Part shown: positions 20,214-32,073 of the stretch, piece after piece
Layout of the letters: each line of letters starts with the position of its first letter
Position numbering within the stretch: position 1 is the stretch's first letter
NCBI RefSeq assembly: GCF_001315945.1
Contig: NZ_BBBG01000009.1
Coordinates: forward strand, 1-64,000
From: Methanogenium cariaci JCM 10550
GTDB taxonomy: Archaea > Halobacteriota > Methanomicrobia > Methanomicrobiales > Methanomicrobiaceae
Length of the DNA: 64,000 bases
Reading direction: 5' to 3'
Made by a program: the position numbers and the translations under genes
The notes under the pieces: model-generated
What the model saw: only the letters and a program-made list of their open reading frames with translations
Told to the model about the DNA's origin: nothing
The model's database searches: none

Positions 20214-21754
20214 TCATTGTGGGCCGTATCTCTCACGAAGTTCCCGGCGCAGCAGTTTCCATCCTCCAACCCGGGGAAGTTCATCGACAATAATCATCTT
20301 TCGCGGCACTTTGTAGCCCGCCAGACGCTCACGGGCATATTCCTGCAGACCGGACAGAGAGAGCGATGCACCGGGTAACAGTGTCACTGCTGCATAGGGA
20401 ATTTCCCCCCCCGGTGAATGTCCGGCACTCCAAAGACGGCCACATCCTCAACCGAGGGATGCTCAATCAGCACCTTCTCGACTTCCGTCGGATATATTTT
20501 CCAGCCCGACATCACGATCATGTCCTTTTTCCGATCTGTTATCGCGAGCATACCGTCTTCTGAGAGATACCCGATATCACCCGTTAAGAACCATCCTTCC
20601 GGAAGGAAGACTGCTCGTGTCTCTTCTTCCATCCCCCAGTATCCGGATGCAACCGCAGGCCCTCTCAGGGCAATCTCACCAATCTCTCCGGTGTTGCACT
20701 CGGTAGCCGAATCCTCGGTGTCAACGATCTTTACTTCGGTAAACCCAATCGGCATACCCACACTTCTGAACTCATCTGCATATTCATAGTCTTCCGGGCG
20801 GATGGCAGTCCCTGTGCCCACTACGATCGTCTCAGAAAGACCATATGCATTGACAACCGGAATTTCAAACCGTGAGAAAAATTCTTTCCATATACTGGGG
20901 GGGTGGAGGGGGGGCCGCCACCACTGATCATTTCTCGCGCTGACTGCATCCGCTGTTCTGTTCCCGGCGGAGTTCGCAGAAGGGAATGGATGACCGGCGG
21001 CATGCCTGCAATAACCGTGGCCTGATATGTTTCCGTGAGACGGATATATTCATCAAGGGAGAAACGACCCATAATCACCCAGGTGGCACCGGCACGCAGT
21101 GCTGAAATACCCCAGGAGACACCGACATGAGCCATGGGATAAATACCCAGGTATACATCATCTTCACGATACCCAAGTACTTCCCGTTCATTATCCATCG
21201 CTGCCATCCAGTTTCCGTGGGTGAGCATGGCCCCCCTTCTGTTTTCCCGTGGTGCCGGATGTATACTGAAGCTGACAGAGATCATCAGGTCTGCAGTTAC
21301 GGGCACGGGAAATAAACGGAACCGAGCGACATTCCTCCTCAAATGACGGGGGGGTGTCCGTTATTACCACATCAGCGGTAATCCGACCGGTAGAGACATA
21401 TGTTTCAATCTCTGCATTTCCTGATGAATCGGTTACAATGCAGGCAGCGCCGGAATCTTCCAGCAGCATGGCAACTTCGTCTGCCCGGAGGACATTATTG
21501 AATGGAACTGCTACAGCGCCCATCCGCCAGATTGCAAAGTACCATATAAGATACTCGGGTGAAGGGGGGGACAGGTAAATTCCTACCCGGTCACCAGCAG
21601 CAATTCCATGGGCGATAAGACATGATGAGAGTCTGCATACCCGTTTCAGGAGAGCACAAAAGCTGTATTCAGTCCCTGATTCGGGGGGGTGAATAAGGGC
21701 AGGTTTGTCTCCCAGACGGGCATTGACGTCAAGAAATGTGGTACAGTTCGGCAT
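20214..21754 (-). CDS. AMP-forming acyl-CoA synthetase (ANL superfamily), several frameshifts
   Basis: The product is about 513 residues when repaired: LGDKPALIHPPESG near the N-terminus, the AMP motif YTSGTTGKQKGAMLTHGNW, MGTGTAIRPEDY, WFLTGDIGYLSEDGMLAITDRKKDMIV, GWKIYPTEVEK and the C-terminal catalytic Lys in GWKLLRREL. It activates a carboxylic acid to acyl-CoA through acyl-AMP; the substrate cannot be read from sequence, but the size and motifs fit medium-chain or aryl acids better than acetate. Breaks occur at the C6 at 21231 (C5 expected), near 20905 and at about 20405. It stands alone between the RecA-like ATPase and CDC48. Confidence 0.85.
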
Positions 21755-21827
21755 TCACAAAAACCTCGGATGATCTACAGTGTATTATTGTATACATCAG
21801 AGGATAATTATTCTGTTTTGAAAAAAA

Positions 21828-24401
<2,574 letters not shown>

Positions 24402-24448
24402 TGGTCACCTACCTTCATATACCCTCTCGGGGTATAAGTACTGTATCT

Positions 24449-25645
24449 ATGAAAGTGCTCTGTTTTGACCCATTTTCCGGCGCAGCGGTGATATGGTGAC
24501 AGGTGCGCTGCTTGAATGCGGCGCCGACAAGGATGCAGTCACCCATGCAATGGCATCGGTCGTCGCCCCCCCCTTCATTGACATCGGTTGACAGATGCGG
24601 CATCCGGGCACTGAAAATTGAGACCCATGCCGGACCTGCATCACGTTCATTCCATGAAGTCTGTGACATTGTTTCAGGTGCCGATGCCTCCTGCACAGCA
24701 AAGGATATGGCTGTGAGGGTGTTTACCCGCATCAAAGATGCGGAAGAAGGGATACACGGTGCTCATACCCATTTCCACGAAGTGGGGGGGCTGACGACGC
24801 CATCGCGGATGTCATCGGTGCGTGCACGGCATTTCTCTCTCTTTCCGTCGACGCGGTCAGGACTACCGCGGTCGCCCTTGGGACAGGAACAATAAAGAGT
24901 GCCCATGGTATCTACCCGCTCCCGGCCCCCCCGGCCACTCTTGCCATCCTCAGAAACGGACAAATCCCTGTCCGGTATACGAATGAAGAACGCGAACTCT
25001 GCACCCCCCCGACCGGGGCGGCACTTCTTGCTGAATTCATGGCAACCGGCAGGGATGAAATACCCCCCCTGACATGGGGTATGTCACCGCCGTGGGGTAT
25101 GGGGCGGGCACCCGCAACCCGTCACACATGCCCAATGTATTCCGGGCATCTGTCTGTGAATCCGGAACCAAAAAAGAAGCGGACACCATTGATATTCTTG
25201 AGACAAATGTGGATGACACGACCGGAGAGGTCATTGCCTACACCATCGGGCGTCTGATGGATGCCGGTGCACGGGACGCATCTGCGATACCTTTGATCAT
25301 GAAGAAAGGACGCCCCCGGCATTTTGATCCGGGTCATCTGCACTCATGCACTGTCAGGAGATCTCATCCGTATTCTGGCAGAGGAACTGGGTACCCTTGC
25401 GTCCGGTGCATCCCGTCTGTCCACCGGAGTGTTATCACCCGGTCCGTGGAACCGGTTGAAATTACTCTTGGATCAAAAACCATTTCTATACCCGTAAAGA
25501 CCGGCTGGATGGGAACAGAACCCATTTCATGCAAGGCCGAGTATGAAGTGGCCAGACAGGCAGCAGAAGCCGCGGATGTGCCACTGTGCGAAGTGACGCG
25601 CCGTGCTGAAGAGATCCGCTGGAGAGAACTCAGGGTGAGGACTGA
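24449..25645 (+). CDS. larC: LarC-family (DUF111) nickel-pincer-cofactor protein, multiple frameshifts
   Basis: The start MKVLCFDPFSGA followed, after a missing base or two, by GDMVTGALLE is the LarC N-terminus. Further conserved pieces are HTHFHEVG then ADVIGACTAFLSL, LPAPATLAIL, ELCTPTGAALL, GYGAGTRNPSHMPN, IDILETNVDDTTGEVIAYTIGRLMDAGARDA and KTGWMGTEPISCKAEYE. LarC inserts nickel into the pyridinium cofactor of lactate racemase and relatives; in methanogens its target is not established. Frames change at several places (near 24480, 24580, 24785, 25065, 25315 and 25405). The stop is uncertain: the present frame runs into radB without one, and TGA at 25643 is the most likely original end. 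Confidence 0.8.
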
Positions 25646-25649
25646 CAAC

Positions 25650-26330
25650 ATGGTGAAACTGATACAGAAGAGTACTGGCATCCCCCCCTGTCTGGACGGT
25701 CTGATCGGAGGTGGTCTTGAGACCCGGATTATTATTCAGTTTTATGGCGAACCTGCCTCAGGAAAGAGCACGGCTGCAATGGCGTCGGCCATTGCTACTC
25801 TGCGCAGGGGAGAGGATGTCATCTACATCGATACCGAGGGGTTCTCCATCGACCGGTTCTGCCAGCTTGCCGGAGTTGATGAGGCCGAGTCACTTGCCGA
25901 ACGCCTCATCCTGTATGAACCCGCAGACTTTACCGGACAGGACCATGCGGTTGCAGAATGCGCACGTCTGCTTGCTGACAGGCCGGGGATTGGCCTTATT
26001 GTTCTGGATTCTGCGACTGCACTCTACCGAACCGAGCATGGTGCCTCAGGAGAACCGCAGAAACGACTGGCACGTGAACTCATCATGCTCCTTGGGTATG
26101 CGAGACGATATGATATCCCGGTAATTGTCACCAATCAGGTATTCACCGATATAAACTCTGACAATCTCCGCGGTCTCGGTGGTACCAGCATGCATCACAT
26201 GTCCAAGGTGATTGTACGCTTTGAACGCAACGATACGACTCGGTGCGCAGTACTTGAAAAACACCGGTCACGGCCCGAAGGAACAAAAATAACATTCAAA
26301 ATTGAAGAAAAAGGATTCAGAGAGGAATAA
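25650..26330 (+). CDS. radB: DNA repair and recombination protein RadB
   Basis: The 227-residue RecA-fold protein lacks the N-terminal HhH domain of RadA, as expected of RadB. Walker A is GEPASGKST, preceded by LDGLIGGGLE; DTEGFS and LIVLDSATALYR (Walker B) follow, then VTNQVF and LGGTSMHHMSK. The ATG at 25650 is chosen for its size and position; the frame is fused upstream to larC, probably by an indel. RadB is an accessory recombinase that modulates RadA. It overlaps dapF tail to tail by 14 bp. Confidence 0.93.
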   Translation: MVKLIQKSTGIPPCLDGLIGGGLETRIIIQFYGEPASGKSTAAMASAIATLRRGEDVIYIDTEGFSIDRFCQLAGVDEAESLAERLILYEPADFTGQDHAVAECARLLADRPGIGLIVLDSATALYRTEHGASGEPQKRLARELIMLLGYARRYDIPVIVTNQVFTDINSDNLRGLGGTSMHHMSKVIVRFERNDTTRCAVLEKHRSRPEGTKITFKIEEKGFREE

Positions 26331-27141
26331 CTCCCCCGAATACGGTGACTGCTGGCCCTTCCATCGTCACCGTTTCATTTATTTTAATTGTCAGTGGTCC
26401 ACCCCGTGTCTGCACGTGAACGGTGGAAGGCATCTTACCGATATGGTGTGCCACGGCTGCGGCCGCCGTTGAACCGGTGCCGCACGAATATGTCTCATCC
26501 TCCACGCCCCGTTCAAACGTGCGTATAGTGATACTGTCCAAACTGTCACACTGGACAAAGTTTACATTCGCGCCCTCCGGAAATACCGGGTGCGAACGGA
26601 TGCCGGGTGCCACTGCATTGATATCGACTGCTGCCACATCATCAACAAAGACAACCGCGTGCGGAACACCGGTATTTGCGGCATAGACGGTGAACCCATT
26701 GTAGTCCATGCTGAATTCACCCTCTCCTGTCGCAGGTATTTCGGCTGAAATAAATTTTGCAGGACCCATGTCAATTGTTGCCGTACATTCACCCATGTCA
26801 CGGTAGGCCACCGTCACTGCCATTTCCCCCCCTGCCTGCGTCTCGACCGTGCCCTCTTCTGTTGTGTAATCAGAATCGTATGCATATTTTGCAAGGCAGC
26901 GGATACCGTTCCCGCACATCTCCGCTTCACTCTCATCTGGCTGGAAGAGGCGCATCCGTACGTCACAGGAATCAGAGGGCGACAGAAAAAGAACTCCGTC
27001 CGCACCGATACCAAAGCGCCTGTCACAATATAATCGGGCAAATTCTCCCTTCATTTCATCGGGAATTACCGGCCCGTTCATCTCATCGATAAGCACAAAA
27101 TCATTACCATTACCCTGTAATTTGACAAACGGAATTTCCAT
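26317..27141 (-). CDS. dapF: Diaminopimelate epimerase DapF
   Basis: Intact 274-residue protein with both active-site cysteines: Cys76 in EMCGNGIR and Cys220 in YSCGTGSTAAA, as well as the start FVKLQGNGNDFVLID. DapF converts LL- to meso-diaminopimelate, the last step before decarboxylation to lysine. No frame break; this gene has few long G/C runs. It stands alone, convergent with radB. The MEIPF start has an upstream A/T-rich stretch with gaga-type spacing. Confidence 0.97.
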   Translation of the reverse strand: MEIPFVKLQGNGNDFVLIDEMNGPVIPDEMKGEFARLYCDRRFGIGADGVLFLSPSDSCDVRMRLFQPDESEAEMCGNGIRCLAKYAYDSDYTTEEGTVETQAGGEMAVTVAYRDMGECTATIDMGPAKFISAEIPATGEGEFSMDYNGFTVYAANTGVPHAVVFVDDVAAVDINAVAPGIRSHPVFPEGANVNFVQCDSLDSITIRTFERGVEDETYSCGTGSTAAAAVAHHIGKMPSTVHVQTRGGPLTIKINETVTMEGPAVTVFGGVIPL

Positions 27142-27252
27142 ACTATTTTTCTCCTGATATTCTCATCTCTGTCCCGGTAGCGCAGAACCCCCCCTATCGG
27201 AGGAGTTCGGCCCTATCATGGCCAAAGAGAGACGTACATATCATTCTGTATG

Positions 27253-28518
27253 TCACCGGGGGGGGTAAAATTCCCATCGATCAAAAAAGATAAAAAAAGG
27301 ATTACGATGTGCCCAGAGTTTCAGGGCACGCTCAAGTTCGACGTGATCGGTTGCATATTCTGTGGCCGAGACCCCTTCAAGGAAGGCATCCACTGCCTGG
27401 CGCATTGCGCGGGCGCCCGCGGCGGTACCGTCCGGGTGGCCGTGAATACCTCCGCCTGCCTGTAACACAATCTCTGTGCCAAGGGTCTCCAGTTCTGCAT
27501 GCACTTTTCCGGGATGCAGCCCTCCGCTTGCCACTGGGAAGACCGGCCGGAACCCGAACCACGGGTCGGTCAGTACACGGTTGTCCAGCACAAGTTCTTC
27601 CGCGTTATGTCCCATCTTTCCGCTCACGGTTCCGGTGTGCAGCTGATCTCCACCCATCATTCTCACCAGTCGTGCGATCGGACGCATCGCGATGCCATGT
27701 TCAGGATTTCGTGTCATCGCCGCGTGCATGGTCCGGTGCACGTGAATGGGAACGGAAATTCCCGGTTCCTCTGCAAGAACTTCCAGTGCTGCATAGCCAC
27801 AGGTGATGACATCAACCATGAGGGTGTTTGCCCCCCCTCTCTCCAGTGCTTCCTCTGCCCGTTCAACGATACGGTCTGCACGATCGGAGATGTTGACTGC
27901 ATAGAGAACCTGCCGCCCGGTCTCATCCTTTGCCTCATCAAGGCGTGCCATCACTGCCTCAACGCGTTCTGTCATTGGACAGAATGCCTGATTGGTGAGT
28001 GTCTCGTCGTCCTTGATAAAATCAACCCCCCCGCCGGATGCCGCTTCATAGGCAACAAGGGCGGTATCAGCAGGGGGGGTAAGGCCCACCTTTGGCTTGA
28101 TGATGGTGCCCACATGCGGCCGGTTACGGGTTCCCAGCAGGTGCCTGACACCCTCAATCCCAAACTTCGGACCATGAAATTGGACAAGGGATTCCGGAAA
28201 TTCAATGTCCGTCAGGCGTACGGCCTCAAGTCTTCCCAGTCCAAAGAGATTGCCCGCCACAACAGACAGATACTGGGGCACATTGCCGGGTTCAAATATT
28301 TCGGCCGGATACCGGATGGCAGTGAGATACCCGCGGCCTGACTCTTCCACGCTCTCCACAATACCGTCAAGCCGTCTCACATATTCCTGCCGGGTGGTAA
28401 TGGCAGTCCAGGTACCGGTGGTCTCTTCCTCCGCAATTGCCTGTGCAGCCTCCTGCGGAGTCGTCCTTGTGTCAGGACGGAAATAATAATGCGCAATGAC
28501 GTCTTCCATCTCTTTCAT
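27253..28518 (-). CDS. rbcL: Form III ribulose-bisphosphate carboxylase (RuBisCO) large subunit
   Basis: The 421-residue protein, without a small-subunit partner, is the archaeal form III enzyme that carboxylates ribulose-1,5-bisphosphate derived from AMP. Active-site pieces are GTIIKPKVGLTP (Lys141/143), SGG(G)VDFIKDDE with the carbamylated Lys169 and metal ligands Asp171/Glu172, HVHRTMHAAMTR, SGKMG and ASGGLHPG. Its ATG overlaps the stop of the R15P isomerase gene (ATGA), so the two steps of the pathway are translationally coupled. The extra Gly before VDFIKDDE sits at the C7 run at 28025 and would disturb the active site if real. Confidence 0.96.
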   Translation of the reverse strand: MKEMEDVIAHYYFRPDTRTTPQEAAQAIAEEETTGTWTAITTRQEYVRRLDGIVESVEESGRGYLTAIRYPAEIFEPGNVPQYLSVVAGNLFGLGRLEAVRLTDIEFPESLVQFHGPKFGIEGVRHLLGTRNRPHVGTIIKPKVGLTPPADTALVAYEAASGGGVDFIKDDETLTNQAFCPMTERVEAVMARLDEAKDETGRQVLYAVNISDRADRIVERAEEALERGGANTLMVDVITCGYAALEVLAEEPGISVPIHVHRTMHAAMTRNPEHGIAMRPIARLVRMMGGDQLHTGTVSGKMGHNAEELVLDNRVLTDPWFGFRPVFPVASGGLHPGKVHAELETLGTEIVLQAGGGIHGHPDGTAAGARAMRQAVDAFLEGVSATEYATDHVELERALKLWAHRNPFFIFFDRWEFYPPR

Positions 28519-29485
28519 TCTCCATAATGGTGAGTAAATGCATAGTCCTTTTGGAATTCAATGATATCCCACCCCCCCAGATGATCACGGATGACAACCG
28601 GGGCATACGATGGGGGGGCAAATGCACCAATCTCTGTTACGATGAGATCCACATAAGCTGGTGGGGGGGTTACATCAAATGCGGGATTTTTCACCGTGAC
28701 TGTGGGGGGGGAGCTGCTTCTCACTTCCAATCACCTCTTCAGGCGGACGCCATTCAATGGGTATACGTTCGCCAAGAATCGTGCGTGGCGCAAATTTGTA
28801 GGTCTCGGCAGCAACGATAAACGGTTTTCTTGCTTCATGCGCACAGAGTGCAATCTGTGCCGTCCCGATCTTATTCACCACCGCACCGTTTGCCGTGACG
28901 GCATCGGTGCCGGTTATCACCAGATCAACCTTTGGCATAAACATCCGCGCGGCAGAATCAACGATAAAGTTCACCGGAATGCCTGCATCAGAGAGCATCT
29001 GTATGGTAATATATCCCTGATTGCGCGGGCGCACTTCCGTTGCATATACCTCACGCACCTTGCCCTGTTCATGCGCACGGATAATGCAGGCAATGGCCGC
29101 TTCAGAGTTACAGTGCGTCATAATAACCGCGTCGTTTGGAATCTGCCGTGCAGCGATCTCCGCAATCTTTTCCACGGCAGCCAAAGAATCATGGATAAAT
29201 GCTGTAGCACGGTCATGGAGTGCATGCTGTGCCTCTTCCAGTGTGGCTGCTTTTTGCACGCCCTGCATTACGTAGCGGACGGCATTCGGCAGAGAGACCG
29301 CGGTTGGACGTGTCCCGCAGAGCAGATCTGCTGCTTCTTCCATTTCATGGGTAAATGCTGCAAGTGTTTCAGAATCAAGTGATGCCCCGTGCTCCTGAAG
29401 GGCAGCGGCAGCCGTGCGGGCAATGCGCCCGGCTCCCCCGTATCCGCATGGAGGAGATATCTTCAGCAGTCTTTGTGAGAACCAT
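28515..29485 (-). CDS. Ribose-1,5-bisphosphate isomerase (eIF2B-like), two frameshifts
   Basis: From ATG 29485 the start is MVLTKTAEDISSMRIRGAGR, then TRPTAVSLPNAVRYVM, IMTHCNSEAA, ATEVRPRNQGY, FIVDSAARMFMPKVDLVITGTDAV and the C-terminal AFDVTPP(P)AYVDLIVTEIGA. It is the eIF2B-alpha-like isomerase that turns ribose-1,5-bisphosphate into ribulose-1,5-bisphosphate for RuBisCO III. Breaks are at a C5 at 29435 (C4 expected) and the G8 run at 28705 (G4 or G7 expected). About 323 residues. The related e2b2 and methylthioribose-1-phosphate isomerase are alternatives, but the coupling to rbcL settles the call. Confidence 0.92.
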
Positions 29486-29547
29486 CGTATTCATTTACTT
29501 CAATTACACCAATCAGTATTAATGCGACTGGTTGCTGGTGAACAGAG

Positions 29548-30366
29548 ATGACAACAGCGGTTGTCTTTGACAGTGCAGGCACTCTCCTGCGTACGTATCG
29601 TGTGCTGAAAGATGTCATCAATGACACGGTCCAGAATAACGTGGAGACGATTACGCTTACCGCCTCCTGTAAGGAACGTGCCCTCATTCTGCTCTATGTT
29701 CATTCCCGTGACATTATCGATGAAGACCCTTCACGCCTGCTTTCCGGCTACCTGCAGGAGAACAACATCGATTTTGGCATATCATGCACCTGCAAGGCAG
29801 TCACTGCCGATTATATCCGTGATCTCCTCTACAATGATTCCCGTGCAACAATTGGTGATCTGCAGGGATGTATCCGGACTGTCTGGGGGGGTGCATGCAA
29901 AAAAGAGACTGTGGTCGCACTGAACTCAGGGGGGGTGATGCTCAATGGCAATCACGGCGGCATAGAGTTTGTTGTAACCGCGGGAGGTCGGCCCTTTTCC
30001 CGTGCGCGTGAGACTATCCAGAACCTGCAGACGATGGGTGTCGGGACATACATCGCTTCCGGGGGGGACCGGACGAAAAAACTGATGAAGATGGCAGATT
30101 ATCTCGGCGTGCCGCAGGACAATACCCATGGTGTTGCCACGCCTGCCATCAAAGAACAGGTGGTCGAGGATTTGAAACGCCAGTATGACATGGTTGTGAT
30201 GGTTGGTGACGGTATTAATGATTTACGAGCCATGAAAAAGGCAGATTTTGCCATTCTTTCCCTTCAGCAGAACACGGATAAACCGGAACCACTGCTGAAG
30301 GCTGCAGATTTTACCATCAATTCTGTGCACGAAGTGGTGGATATTGTTGACCGGCTCCGTAATTAA
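29548..30366 (+). CDS. HAD-superfamily soluble phosphatase, P-type-ATPase-like
   Basis: Intact, 273 residues. Motif I is VVFDSAGTLLRT (nucleophile Asp8, with Ala where most phosphatases have the second Asp), and motif IV is MVGDGINDLRAMKKADFAI; the GGDRTKKLMKMADYLGV segment matches the P-domain of P-type ATPases. Such soluble P-domain-like HAD proteins are frequent in methanogens and their substrates are unknown. It is divergent from the R15P isomerase gene (62 bp between) and 74 bp upstream of atwA in the same direction. Confidence 0.8.
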   Translation: MTTAVVFDSAGTLLRTYRVLKDVINDTVQNNVETITLTASCKERALILLYVHSRDIIDEDPSRLLSGYLQENNIDFGISCTCKAVTADYIRDLLYNDSRATIGDLQGCIRTVWGGACKKETVVALNSGGVMLNGNHGGIEFVVTAGGRPFSRARETIQNLQTMGVGTYIASGGDRTKKLMKMADYLGVPQDNTHGVATPAIKEQVVEDLKRQYDMVVMVGDGINDLRAMKKADFAILSLQQNTDKPEPLLKAADFTINSVHEVVDIVDRLRN

Positions 30367-30379
30367 TTACTCCTATGCG

Positions 30380-30420
30380 CAATATTATGATAGAATAATA
30401 ACGTTTAAACCACCAAAAAA
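30380..30420 (+). promoter_or_regulatory. Probable promoter of the MCR-activation operon
   Basis: The 74-bp gap before atwA is strongly A/T-rich (aatattatgatagaataa), with TATA-like sequence 35-55 bp upstream of the ATG at 30441. No other promoter-like gap occurs inside the operon that follows, whose genes overlap or lie within 20 bp. Confidence 0.4.
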
Positions 30421-30440
30421 TGATACTGTGAACGGAAATT

Positions 30441-32057
30441 ATGGTGCCTCTACTAACAGTTGAAGACCTTTCCATGAAATTCGATGGGAATGTCGTCCTC
30501 AACAATATCAATTTTCAATTAGCAGAGGGTGAGATACTCGGCATCATCGGGCGAAGCGGTGCCGGGAAGACGGTGCTGATGCATCTCATCCGTGGCGTGG
30601 ATACGCCACCAACAACGGGCAGAATTATCTACCATATATCAACCTGCAGCACATGTGGATATGTTGACCTCAGAAGTAAAGAGGGCAGCGCATGCGCAAA
30701 GTGCGGTGGAAAGATGGTCGCCGAGGATGTCGATTTATGGGCAGATGAAAACGAGCAGAAGAAACGCAGCGTTATGGTCAGGACTGCTATCATGTTCCAG
30801 CGGACGTTTGCTCTGTATGGTGATGACCGCGTCATTGAGAACGTTCTTCATGCACTCGCAGATATTGGATATCCGGGTGAAAAGGCAGTCAACCGTGCTG
30901 CGGATCTGTTGGATGAAGTGCGTTTGTCCCACCGGATGATGCACATCGCGCGTGATCTCTCCGGTGGAGAGAAGCAGCGTGTTGTACTTGCCCGTCAGCT
31001 GGCCAAGAATCCCTTTCTCCTCTGTGCCGATGAACCGACAGGAACCCTTGACCCCCGTATTGCATCCATTGTCCATGACATGCTGCACAATTCCGCCATA
31101 AACAATAATATGGCAATGATTGTTTCCTCTCACTTCCCTGAAGTCATTGTTGATACCTGCAACCGGGCAATGCTTTTGGAAGAAGGAGAGATCAAAGTCA
31201 TTGGCGAACCCGCCCATGTTATCGATACCTTCATGGAAAATGCTCATGAAGATGGTGGATACCGGGCAACGGAACTGGGAGAACAGGTGCTCCGGGCACG
31301 GGATGTATCCAAACGATATATCTCTGTTGACAGGGGGGGTATGATCCGGGCTGTTGACGGGGGGGTCTCGTTTGGTGTCTCTGAACGGGAAATTTTTGGC
31401 ATTATCGGAACATCCGGTGCCGGGAAGACAACCCTTTCAAAGATGATTGCAGGCATTATTGAGCCGACAGGCGGCGAGATGGCCATCCGTATCGGTGATG
31501 AATACGTCGACATGACCAAGCCCGGCATTCATCAGCGTGGCCGGGCAAAAAAATACATCGGCCTTCTCCACCAGGAATACGATCTCTATCCCCCCCACCG
31601 GAATATTCTGGACAACCTGACCGATTCCATCGGTCTCGAATTCCCCCCCAAGGAACTTGCTATGCGCAAGGCAATCATCACTCTGAAGATGGCCGGGTTC
31701 ACCGAAGAAAAGGCAAAAGGGATTCTTAACCGCCGTCCGGATCAGCTTTCCGAAGGAGAAAAACACCGTGTTGCCCTTGCCCAGGTACTCATCAAGGAAC
31801 CAAGAATCGTCATTCTGGATGAGCCGACCGGAACCATGGACCCGATCACGAAGATTGATGTCAAGCACTCGATTGTGACGGCCCGTGAAGAAACAGATGA
31901 AACATTTATTGTAGTATCCCACGACATGGATTTTGTACGCGACATCTGTGACAGATGCATTCTCATGAGAGGCGGGAAGATCGTAAAGATCGGACCGACC
32001 GCTGAGGTGCTTCAGGAACTCTCAGATAAGGAGCGGCAAATTATGACAACCGTCTAA
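30441..32057 (+). CDS. atwA: Methyl-coenzyme M reductase activation ATPase, component A2
   Basis: Intact 538-residue protein with two ABC nucleotide-binding domains: Walker A GRSGAGKT (37-44) and GTSGAGKTT (near 320), signatures LSGGEKQRVV and LSEGEKHRVA, Walker B LLCADEPTGT and IVILDEPTGT. A four-Cys zinc-ribbon-like insert (Cys69, 72, 85, 88) in the first domain is characteristic of component A2, which uses ATP in the reductive activation of the nickel F430 cofactor of MCR. It heads the operon of methanogenesis-marker genes. Extra residues at G7/C7 runs (RG(G)MIRAVDG(G)VSF, YP(P)HRN) do not break the frame. Confidence 0.95.
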   Translation: MVPLLTVEDLSMKFDGNVVLNNINFQLAEGEILGIIGRSGAGKTVLMHLIRGVDTPPTTGRIIYHISTCSTCGYVDLRSKEGSACAKCGGKMVAEDVDLWADENEQKKRSVMVRTAIMFQRTFALYGDDRVIENVLHALADIGYPGEKAVNRAADLLDEVRLSHRMMHIARDLSGGEKQRVVLARQLAKNPFLLCADEPTGTLDPRIASIVHDMLHNSAINNNMAMIVSSHFPEVIVDTCNRAMLLEEGEIKVIGEPAHVIDTFMENAHEDGGYRATELGEQVLRARDVSKRYISVDRGGMIRAVDGGVSFGVSEREIFGIIGTSGAGKTTLSKMIAGIIEPTGGEMAIRIGDEYVDMTKPGIHQRGRAKKYIGLLHQEYDLYPPHRNILDNLTDSIGLEFPPKELAMRKAIITLKMAGFTEEKAKGILNRRPDQLSEGEKHRVALAQVLIKEPRIVILDEPTGTMDPITKIDVKHSIVTAREETDETFIVVSHDMDFVRDICDRCILMRGGKIVKIGPTAEVLQELSDKERQIMTTV

Positions 32058-32073
32058 GTGGAGTAGTATACAA

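Noticed and set aside
25074-26330. A genuine LarC-RadB fusion protein
   Set aside because: RadB is a normal stand-alone size from ATG 25650 and the larC half is full of frame breaks, so a lost stop by indel is simpler.
27142-27252. tRNA gene between dapF and rbcL
   Set aside because: The gap has G/C-rich pieces but I could not fold a cloverleaf or find a T-arm consensus.
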